Positions 19,336 to 27,956 of a stretch of 64,000 bases of DNA are shown here, in pieces. Each line of letters starts with the position of its first letter. Within the stretch, counting starts at the first letter, position 1. The notes below the pieces were generated by a model. It did no database searches and had not been told where the DNA came from. It worked only from the letters and a program-made list of their open reading frames with translations. The DNA comes from Polymorphum gilvum SL003B-26A1 (GTDB taxonomy: Bacteria; Pseudomonadota; Alphaproteobacteria; Rhizobiales; Stappiaceae), in contig NC_015259.1 of assembly GCF_000192745.1 (NCBI RefSeq), positions 2,309,001-2,373,000 on the forward strand, written 5' to 3'. A program made the translations under genes and the position numbers.

Positions 19336-20193
19336 ATGTCTTCCGATTTCGACTACGCGCAGGATCTCGTCTACCGCCACGACCGGGACCGCTACCTGTG
19401 CGCACTGTTCGCGCCCGCCGAGCACCGCCCGGGCCTGATGGCGCTCTATGCCTTCAACCTGGAGATCGCGCGCGTGCGCGAACTGGTCAGCGATCCGCTG
19501 CCGGGAGAGGTGCGCCTGCAGTGGTGGCGCGACTTCCTCGCCGGAACCGCCCACGGCGACGGGTCGGCGAATCCGGTGGCCGCCGCACTGGCGCGCACGA
19601 TCGAACGCTACCGGCTGCCGGTCGAGGCGCTGATCGGCCTGATCGACGCGCGCGTATTCGACCTCTACGACGACCCGATGCCGACGCTCAACGACCTGGA
19701 GGGCTATGCGGGCGAGACCGCCTCGGCGCTGATCCAGCTGGCGGCGATCGTGTTGGCCGACGGGGAGGAACCGGGGACCTGCGACGTGGCCGGCCACGCC
19801 GGCGTCGCCTATGCCCTGACGGGCCTGATGCGGGCGCTGCCCTGGCATGCCGCGCGCCGGCAGCTCTACCTGCCCGCCGATCTGCTGGATCGGCATGGGG
19901 TCGACCGTGAAAGCTTGTTTCGCGGCGTCACGACACCGGAGCTCAAGGCCGCCCTGGCCGAGTTGCACGGCCATGTCCGCCATCATCTCGGCCGTGTGCG
20001 GGGACTGGTCGGCCGGGTCTCGCCGACGGTGGCGCCGGCCTTCCTGCCGGTCTGCCTGGTCGAGCCGTTCCTGAAGCAGATGGAGCGGCCAGGCTTCGAT
20101 CCGCTGCATTCCCCGCGCGACCTGTCGCAGCTGCGCCGGCAGTGGATCATCTGGCGCGCCGCGCGGCGGGCCGGCTGCGCCCTGGCGGGCTAA
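19336..20193 (+). CDS. Squalene/phytoene synthase family protein (NDUFAF6-like)
   Basis: 285 residues of an all-helical isoprenoid-synthase fold. It has FAPAEHRPGLMALYAFNLEIARVRE, then LQWWRDFL, and VFDLYDDPMPTLNDLEGYAGETAS. The D-x-x-D-D cluster in the second motif resembles a metal-binding region, but the first aspartate-rich motif is weak (RELVSDPLPG), as in NDUFAF6-type members that may not be prenyl synthases. It is next to the Mth938-like gene, 27 bases apart, and converges on trmFO. Not part of a carotenoid or hopanoid cluster here. Confidence 0.82.
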   Translation: MSSDFDYAQDLVYRHDRDRYLCALFAPAEHRPGLMALYAFNLEIARVRELVSDPLPGEVRLQWWRDFLAGTAHGDGSANPVAAALARTIERYRLPVEALIGLIDARVFDLYDDPMPTLNDLEGYAGETASALIQLAAIVLADGEEPGTCDVAGHAGVAYALTGLMRALPWHAARRQLYLPADLLDRHGVDRESLFRGVTTPELKAALAELHGHVRHHLGRVRGLVGRVSPTVAPAFLPVCLVEPFLKQMERPGFDPLHSPRDLSQLRRQWIIWRAARRAGCALAG

Positions 20194-20205
20194 CCGGCGT
20201 CGGCG

Positions 20206-21621
20206 TCAGGCGGAGGCGGGCTCGAGGGCGAGCGCGGTCATCCAGGCATCGAAATCGGCGCGTGCGCGGGCGGTAAGCGCCAGCTTGCGCGCCCGCGCCT
20301 TGTCGGCGCCGCGCAACCGCTTGCCGTCAGTGCTGCGCTCCGGCGCCTCGACCGGCGGGAACAGGCCGAAATTGACGTTCATCGGCTGGAACGAGCGCGG
20401 GCCGCCGCCGTCGTGGTCTCGGGCGATGTGGCCGCCGGTGATGTGGGCGAGCAGGGCGCCCATCGCCGTGGTCGCCGGCGGCGGGGTCAACGGTCGGCCG
20501 AGACGCTCCTGCACCGCGAACAGTCCGGCCAGGCAGCCGATGGCGGCCGATTCGACGTAGCCCTCGCAGCCGGTGATCTGGCCGGCGAAGCGCAGCCGCG
20601 ACTCCGCCTTGAGTCGCAGCGTGGCGTCGAGCAGCTTCGGCGAATTGAGGAAGGTGTTGCGGTGCAGGCCGCCGAGGCGAGCGAACTCGGCGTGTTCCAG
20701 CCCCGGGATCATGCGGAAGATCTCCGCCTGGGCGCCGTATCTCAGCTTGGTCTGGAAACCGACGATGTTGTAAAGCGTGCCGAGCGCGTTGTCCTGGCGC
20801 AGCTGGACCACCGCGTAAGGTTTCACAGACGGACTGTGCGCATTGGTCAGGCCCATGGGCTTCATCGGGCCATGGCGCAGGGTCTCGCGTCCGCGCTCGG
20901 CCATCACCTCGATCGGCAGGCAGCCGTCGAAGTAGGGCGTGTTCGCCTCCCAGTCCCGGAACTCGGTCTTGTCGCCGGCCAGCAGGGCGTCGATGAAGGC
21001 CTCGTACTGCGCCTTGTCGAGCGGGCAGTTGATGTAGTCCTTGCCGGTGCCGCCCGGCCCGACCTTGTCGTAGCGCGACTGGAACCAGGCGACATCCATG
21101 TCGATCGAGTCGAAATGGACGATCGGGGCGATGGCGTCGAAAAAGGCGAGCGAATCCTCGCCCGTGCGTGCCAGGATCGCCTGCGACAGCGCCGGTGAGG
21201 TCAGCGGGCCGGTGGCGACGACGACGCTGTCCCAGTCTGCGGGCGGCAGGCCGGCGATCTCCTCGCGCCGGATCTCGATCAGCGGATGGCCTTCGAGCGC
21301 GCGGGTGACGGCAGCCGAGAAGCCGTCGCGGTCGACGGCGAGCGCGCTGCCGGCCGGCACCTGGTTGGCGTCGCCGCTGGCCATGATCAGCGAGCCCGCC
21401 CGGCGCAGTTCCGCATGCAGCAGGCCGACCGCGTTGTGGTCCGCGTCGTCGGAGCGGAACGAGTTGGAGCACACCAATTCGGCAAGGCCATCGGTTCTGT
21501 GGGCATCCGTCGCGCGGACGGGGCGCATCTCGTGCAACACCACAGGGATGCCGCGGCGGGCGATCTGCCAGGCTGCCTCGGATCCGGCCAGGCCGCCGCC
21601 GATCACGTGTATGGGGGTCAT
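20206..21621 (-). CDS. trmFO: Methylenetetrahydrofolate-tRNA-(uracil-5-)-methyltransferase TrmFO
   Basis: FAD/folate enzyme that makes m5U54 in the T-loop of tRNA. 471 residues starting with the FAD-binding [17 protein letters not shown]. Later motifs [22 protein letters not shown] and [12 protein letters not shown] are characteristic of TrmFO (Gid) and separate it from Mnm[19 protein letters not shown] is the C-terminal FAD motif. The ATG at 21621 gives [10 protein letters not shown]; the open frame extends 17 codons further but without family similarity. The conserved Cys of the active site lies in the ELVCSNS region or near TGCEGY. Confidence 0.95.
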   Translation of the reverse strand: MTPIHVIGGGLAGSEAAWQIARRGIPVVLHEMRPVRATDAHRTDGLAELVCSNSFRSDDADHNAVGLLHAELRRAGSLIMASGDANQVPAGSALAVDRDGFSAAVTRALEGHPLIEIRREEIAGLPPADWDSVVVATGPLTSPALSQAILARTGEDSLAFFDAIAPIVHFDSIDMDVAWFQSRYDKVGPGGTGKDYINCPLDKAQYEAFIDALLAGDKTEFRDWEANTPYFDGCLPIEVMAERGRETLRHGPMKPMGLTNAHSPSVKPYAVVQLRQDNALGTLYNIVGFQTKLRYGAQAEIFRMIPGLEHAEFARLGGLHRNTFLNSPKLLDATLRLKAESRLRFAGQITGCEGYVESAAIGCLAGLFAVQERLGRPLTPPPATTAMGALLAHITGGHIARDHDGGGPRSFQPMNVNFGLFPPVEAPERSTDGKRLRGADKARARKLALTARARADFDAWMTALALEPASA

Positions 21622-21775
21622 CGCTCTTCCTGGGTTTCTGCGTCCGGTCCTGCCGCCCGGTCCACGCGCCAAGCGTGGAAAGCTGGCGCCTGATTATCGT
21701 TTCGGTGGGCAGGATGCAACGGCGGGCATAGCATGACGCAGCGTTTCCGAGTGATTCGGCGCGGAAGGAGGCTCG

Positions 21776-22393
21776 ATGAAGGCACTCTCGACAGCTCTGA
21801 CCCTCGCCATGCTGGCCGGTCTCGCCGGCTGCGTCGGCCAGAGCGGCTCGGCGGCGAGCGCCTGGTACGACGGGCGCGACGCGATTCCGCCGCGCGGCGA
21901 CCGGATCTACATCTGCCATGCCTTCGGTTGTGCCCTCAAGACGCCGGTCGATTTCGCGGGCCGCGACATCGCCGCGTTGCGACGCATCCTAGCCGAAGGA
22001 CGAGGCTCGCCGGCGGCCGAACGCAGGGCGATCGCCAAGGCGGTGCAATGGCAGGAGCGCAGGGTCGGCAAGATCGTCGGCTCGGACAAGGACGTCGGCG
22101 GGCTGGACATGCAGAATGCCGGGGTGCCCGGCCAGATGGACTGCATCGACGAGGCCAGCAACACGACCAGCCTGCTGCTGGTCGCCGAAGCCCGCGGCCT
22201 GCTCAGGCATCACCGGGTCGAATCGCCGGTGGCGCGCGGCTTCTTCCTCGACGGGCGCTATCCGCACGCGACGGCGGTGGTGCGCGAGACGGCAAGCGGT
22301 ACCGCCTTTGCGGTCGACAGCTGGCCGGAAGCGAACGGCGTCGAGCCGCATATCAAGCCGCTGGCGGCCTGGTTCAACGACTATCCGTCCTGA
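21776..22393 (+). CDS. Putative lipoprotein with transglutaminase-like Cys/His/Asp pattern
   Basis: 205 residues. The start MKALSTALTLAMLAGLAGC is a signal peptide ending in a lipobox LAGC (Cys19), so it is probably a membrane-anchored lipoprotein. I do not recognise a named family. The C-terminal half has DCIDEASNTTSLLL (Cys123 at a helix start), then RYPHATAVV (His164) and FAVDSW (Asp181). Order and spacing resemble the Cys-His-Asp core of bacterial transglutaminase-like cysteine peptidases. An AAGGAGG lies just before the ATG. It is divergent from trmFO. Confidence 0.65.
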   Translation: MKALSTALTLAMLAGLAGCVGQSGSAASAWYDGRDAIPPRGDRIYICHAFGCALKTPVDFAGRDIAALRRILAEGRGSPAAERRAIAKAVQWQERRVGKIVGSDKDVGGLDMQNAGVPGQMDCIDEASNTTSLLLVAEARGLLRHHRVESPVARGFFLDGRYPHATAVVRETASGTAFAVDSWPEANGVEPHIKPLAAWFNDYPS

Positions 22394-22459
22394 CGGGGAC
22401 ACCGCGCGCCGGTACGGCACACATGCGGCCTGCGGGGAAAAGGGCGTGGGGAAAAGAAA

Positions 22460-22497
22460 AAGCGCTCGCCGATGGGAGGAGGATTCGGCGAGCGCTT
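22460..22497 (-). ncRNA. Anti-SD hairpin 1c (CCUCCUCCC loop), also a terminator
   Basis: Perfect 13-bp stem (arm AAGCGCTCGCCGA) with a 12-base loop. Read on the minus strand the loop contains CCUCCUCCC, complementary to the Shine-Dalgarno consensus. On the minus strand the stem is followed by TTTCTTTTCCCC, so this last hairpin of the cluster also works as a rho-independent terminator for the DUF1127 gene at 22701-22850. Confidence 0.75.
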
Positions 22498-22506
22498 CTT
22501 ACAGAA

Positions 22507-22534
22507 GACCGGTCCGGGAGGAGGAGGACCGGTC
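22507..22534 (-). ncRNA. Anti-SD hairpin 1b (CCUCCUCCC loop)
   Basis: Perfect 9-bp stem GACCGGTCC/GGACCGGTC with a 10-base loop holding CCUCCUCCC on the minus strand. It lies 9 bases from hairpin 1c and 6 bases from hairpin 1a. The stem sequence is unrelated to the other hairpins while the loop is the same. Confidence 0.72.
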
Positions 22535-22540
22535 GGATCC

Positions 22541-22573
22541 GAGGTGCAGAGTGGGAGGAGGAACCTGCACCTC
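22541..22573 (-). ncRNA. Anti-SD hairpin 1a (CCUCCUCCC loop)
   Basis: Perfect 9-bp stem GAGGTGCAG/CTGCACCTC with a 15-base loop that contains CCUCCUCCC on the minus strand. It is the hairpin nearest to the DUF1127 stop codon at 22701, about 130 bases downstream of it. Confidence 0.72.
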
Positions 22574-22640
22574 AGGAAAGCTGAACCGACAAAGCGCCGG
22601 TTCGTGTTGATCAATAGATACGGTGCCCGGGGTCGCAGCA

Positions 22641-22660
22641 CCATGCACAATTGTGCATGG
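22641..22660. repeat. Perfect 20-bp palindrome between DUF1127 gene and anti-SD hairpins
   Basis: Arms CCATGCACAA and TTGTGCATGG with no spacer. It lies 40 bases past the DUF1127 stop and 67 bases before hairpin 1a on the minus strand. A spacerless palindrome is a poor RNA hairpin and looks more like a dimeric-protein binding site, possibly controlling a separate promoter for the RNAs. No such palindrome is seen in the second module. Confidence 0.6.
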
Positions 22661-22700
22661 CAGGTGTGAATTTGCTGCAGAGCACAATGACCCTCGCGTG

Positions 22701-22850
22701 TCAGCGCATGGCGTCACGCGCGATCGTGCCGATGTCGGCGCGGGAAATGCCGAGGTCGTTCAGCTCGCGCGTGGACAGGCGCGACAGTTCGTCATAGGTG
22801 GCGCGGTACTTCTTCCAGGCGCGATACTTGGTCACGAGTTCGTTCAACAT
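22701..22850 (-). CDS. DUF1127 small protein (CcaF1-like), copy 1
   Basis: 49 residues, MLNELVTKYRAWKKYRAT then the family core DELSRLSTRELNDLGISR. The Arg-rich N-terminal helix and the L-x-x-L-x-D-x-G-I core define DUF1127. In Rhodobacter a member, CcaF1, binds RNA and influences sRNA maturation. The ATG at 22850 lies 9 bases after AAAGG; an in-frame ATG at 22859 touches that AAAGG directly and is less likely. Downstream on the same strand come a palindrome and three CCUCCUCCC-loop hairpins ending in a terminator. The core is nearly identical to that of the gene at 23239. Confidence 0.9.
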   Translation of the reverse strand: MLNELVTKYRAWKKYRATYDELSRLSTRELNDLGISRADIGTIARDAMR

Positions 22851-23106
22851 CGGTTTCATCCTTTGGCGTTCTGATCTGTCCAGCCGGACCCGGCCGCAGG
22901 AGGCGATCCGCACTGTTTGTGCAGTGGAAATAGGCAACTGCCCAAAGAACCGCCAGAGCCGTTCCGGCATGTCTGGTCTGCGTCTTCCGCAATGCAGCGT
23001 GGCTGGCAGGGCCGCGATCGGGAAGGGGCGGGAGCGATGGCGGGAGCGCCGGAGGCGGTCCGCAGCGCGGCGACGGGCGCCCGCGGGGGAGGCTGCAGAC
23101 ACACGA

Positions 23107-23140
23107 ACGCCCGCCAGTGGGAGGAGGTACTGGCGGGCGT
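23107..23140 (-). ncRNA. Anti-SD hairpin 2c (CCUCCUCCC loop)
   Basis: Perfect 12-bp stem ACGCCCGCCAGT/ACTGGCGGGCGT and a 10-base loop with CCUCCUCCC on the minus strand. Unlike hairpin 1c it has no U-run after it (the next bases read UUCGUGUG), so the transcript may continue or be processed. Confidence 0.75.
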
Positions 23141-23150
23141 CGTTGGAGCT

Positions 23151-23178
23151 GGCGGGATTGGGAGGAGGAGGTCCCGCC
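23151..23178 (-). ncRNA. Anti-SD hairpin 2b (CCUCCUCCC loop)
   Basis: 7-bp core stem GGCGGGA/TCCCGCC, extendable by two pairs past a mismatch, with a 14-base loop that holds CCUCCUCCUCCC on the minus strand. It sits 10 bases from hairpin 2c. Confidence 0.7.
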
Positions 23179-23191
23179 GGCGTTGCACGCT

Positions 23192-23221
23192 CACGAGGCT
23201 TGGGAGGAGGAGAGCCCCGTG
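23192..23221 (-). ncRNA. Anti-SD hairpin 2a (CCUCCUCCC loop)
   Basis: 9-bp stem with a 12-base loop holding CCUCCUCCC. On the minus strand the arms CACGGGGCU and AGCCUCGUG pair fully through one G-U; on the plus strand the same position would be an A-C mismatch. This favours the minus strand as the RNA strand. It begins only 17 bases after the DUF1127 stop at 23239. Confidence 0.75.
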
Positions 23222-23238
23222 GAACGCGATTCCTTAAA

Positions 23239-23388
23239 TCAGCGGCTGGCGCGGCGCGCGATGAAGGGGATATCGCTGCGGCCGATGCCGAGATCGTTCA
23301 GTTCACGGGTGGACAGGCGGGACAACTCGTCGACGGTGCGACGGTAATTGACCCAGGCATTGTACTTGCGAACCACAGTGTCGAACAT
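23239..23388 (-). CDS. DUF1127 small protein (CcaF1-like), copy 2
   Basis: 49 residues: MFDTVVRKYNAWVNYRRT followed by DELSRLSTRELNDLGIGR and a basic end ARRASR. It shares with copy 1 an unbroken stretch DELSRLSTRELNDLGI, while both ends differ. An AAGGA lies 8 bases before the ATG at 23388. Three CCUCCUCCC-loop hairpins follow directly on the same strand (23221 down to 23107). The family is often stress-induced and linked to RNA metabolism; the role here is inferred from that and from the hairpins. Confidence 0.88.
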   Translation of the reverse strand: MFDTVVRKYNAWVNYRRTVDELSRLSTRELNDLGIGRSDIPFIARRASR

Positions 23389-23508
23389 CGTTCTTATCCT
23401 TGAATCTAGCGGACGGTGTCGCCTCAGCCGCTTTTGTGCGGTGCAGCGACGCTGTCATGACGCCTAGATAGTCGTCCCCGACCCATGCGAGAAGATCCGA
23501 GGTTGCAT

Positions 23509-23545
23509 GTCAGTCATGCGAATTTCGCAACGCAACATGACTGAC
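23509..23545. promoter_or_regulatory. Inverted repeat upstream of DUF1127 copy 2
   Basis: Perfect 10-bp arms GTCAGTCATG and CATGACTGAC separated by 17 bases. It lies about 120 bases upstream of the DUF1127 start at 23388 and 70 bases past the uvrA stop. It could be an operator for the DUF1127/RNA unit or a hairpin ending uvrA, but there is no T-run, so termination is unlikely. Confidence 0.5.
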
Positions 23546-23617
23546 CGACTCCGCTTTCGGCGGCTCCGGGCGCAATCCGGATCTGCGAGCGGACTTAAGG
23601 GCTTGTGCGGGACGGCG

Positions 23618-26572
<2,955 letters not shown>

Positions 26573-26769
26573 GTGTCGTGTCCCTGATACTGCCGCGCGG
26601 AAGGCGGTCGAGAGTGCGCTGTTATACCCGTCGGGGCGCTCGGCTCAACCGGGAAGCGGTCGACCAGCGAAATGTAGGACGCCGCGGCCGGATGGCCAGC
26701 GCGGCACAAGAAAAATCCGGCCCGATGTCCCAAAGTGGCGACTCGCCCCCGCGACGGGCGGCCCGACAG

Positions 26770-26784
26770 GAACATAAGAGGAAC
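26770..26784 (-). promoter_or_regulatory. LexA (SOS) box, uvrA side
   Basis: Reads GTTC-CTCTTAT-GTTC on the minus strand, an exact match to the alphaproteobacterial LexA consensus GTTC-N7-GTTC. Placed for control of uvrA. Confidence 0.75.
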
Positions 26785-26857
26785 AGGCGGCGGCAATCAA
26801 GGGTGTTCCTGCTGCTCGGGCCGAATTGCCTACACGCCGACGATGCTGCTATAAAGG

Positions 26858-26872
26858 GAACGGAAAGGGAAC
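26858..26872 (-). promoter_or_regulatory. LexA (SOS) box, ssb side
   Basis: GAAC-GGAAAGG-GAAC on the plus strand, i.e. GTTC-N7-GTTC on the minus strand, again an exact consensus match. It is 180 bases upstream of ssb and could serve ssb, uvrA or both. Confidence 0.72.
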
Positions 26873-27051
26873 ATATTGTCGGATGGCGCCGCCGGTGCGC
26901 CCCGTCGCGTCCGATCGCTTTGTGGAAAAGCGCGGTGGGCGGGGAAAACACCCGGCACGGGCGGGTCATTGACGATAGGGTCGGCGAAACAACCGTCGGA
27001 CGGGCCGCCTGGGCGTGTCCGGATCGAAGCAATGGACAAGGAGTGCGTGCG

Positions 27052-27582
27052 ATGGCGGGAAGCGTCAACAAGGTCATTTTGGTCGGCAACCTCGGGGCCG
27101 ACCCGGAAATCCGGCGCACCCAGGACGGTAAGCCGATCGCTAACCTGCGCATCGCGACCTCCGAATCCTGGCGCGACCGCAACACCGGCGAGCGGCGCGA
27201 GCGGACCGAATGGCACCGAGTGGTGATCTTCAACGAGGGCCTGTGCAAGATCGCCGAGCAGTATCTGCGCAAGGGCGCCAAGGTCTATATCGAAGGCCAG
27301 TTGCAGACCCGCAAGTGGCAGGACCAGAGCGGCCAGGACCGCTATTCGACCGAAGTCGTGCTGCAGGGCTTCAATTCGGCGCTGACCATGCTCGATGGCC
27401 GCGGCGAGGGCGGCGGCCAGGGCGCGATATCGGATTACGGCTCGTCCGGCAATGATGGCTACGGCGGCGGCTCGGGCGGATCGGGTGGCGGCTACGGCGG
27501 CGGATCGGGCGGCGGCTACGGCGGTGGGTCCGGCGGCGGCTATGGCGGCGGTGGACCGATGGACGACGAGATCCCGTTCTGA
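27052..27582 (+). CDS. ssb: Single-stranded DNA-binding protein
   Basis: Coats single-stranded DNA in replication, recombination and repair. 176 residues. The OB fold runs over about residues 1-112: [19 protein letters not shown], then [22 protein letters not shown] and [14 protein letters not shown] flexible linker of Gly/Tyr/Ser repeats (GGGYGGGSG, residues about 135-165) is followed by the acidic tip DDEIPF that recruits partner proteins. The start at 27052 follows GGAG at 27039-27042 and matches the family start; the open frame upstream is not family-like. Confidence 0.97.
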   Translation: MAGSVNKVILVGNLGADPEIRRTQDGKPIANLRIATSESWRDRNTGERRERTEWHRVVIFNEGLCKIAEQYLRKGAKVYIEGQLQTRKWQDQSGQDRYSTEVVLQGFNSALTMLDGRGEGGGQGAISDYGSSGNDGYGGGSGGSGGGYGGGSGGGYGGGSGGGYGGGGPMDDEIPF

Positions 27583-27956
27583 GGACGGGCGACGGCCAGA
27601 CTCCGCTTCGCGCAGGAAAGCGATGGTGCGGAACGATGACAGCAACGTGAAGGCTGGTTCCTGCAATCGGAGCGTTGTTAACCGACGCCGGTTTCTTGAT
27701 GTATTATCCTGTCCGTTCGGGCATTGGCGGGGGCGCGGACCGGGTTCCGGGTCCAGACAGGCAGGAACTCGCCACCGAGCGGCCCCGTCCGGGCCCTGTC
27801 CGGGTTAGCGGGCCGGTCGCAGGATTGCCCGCAGGACACGCCCGGCGCGGGCCGGGGACGGAACGACAGGCCAACGACAGGGCCAACGACAGGGCCAACG
27901 ACAGGCCGGTGTGGCGCGGGCCGCCGCCGAGCGGAAGCAGTGAGGCAATCGAGGCA
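27583..27956. other. Gap between ssb and the L,D-transpeptidase gene, with 12-bp repeats
   Basis: 374 bases. The frame of the next gene stays open back to 27675 but the translated part looks non-coding (Gly/Arg/Pro-rich with AN-D-R repeats). It holds the 12-bp repeat block at 27862-27907 and a less GC-rich spot near 27675-27712 (TTGTTAACC and TATTATCC), a possible but imperfect promoter. Confidence 0.5.
27862..27907 (+). repeat. Tandem repeat, 11-12 bp unit
   Basis: Four consecutive copies of AACGACAGGGCC or its 11-base form AACGACAGGCC (27862, 27873, 27885, 27897). It lies 50 bases upstream of the chosen start of the L,D-transpeptidase gene. Similar 12-bp periodicity is seen in the block at 2444-2519, inside scpB and inside tatB. 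Confidence 0.8.

Larger units (their letters stand above)
26573..27051. other. uvrA-ssb divergent intergenic region
   Basis: About 480 bases with no convincing gene. It contains two LexA-type boxes (26770-26784 and 26858-26872) about 75 bases apart. The uvrA-proximal 200 bases are GC-rich with no recognised site. The ssb-proximal 180 bases hold no clear sigma-70 boxes. Confidence 0.7.

Noticed and set aside
22860-22960. An RpoH- or EcfG-type promoter upstream of DUF1127 copy 1
   Set aside because: A CTATTT and a GGAAC can be seen on the minus strand, but partner boxes at the right spacing are missing. Left uncalled.
23062-23096. A possible seventh anti-SD hairpin beside module 2
   Set aside because: Arms GCAGC/GCTGC are only 5 bp and the loop reads GGGGGAGG and not GGGAGGAGG. 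At best a decayed copy.
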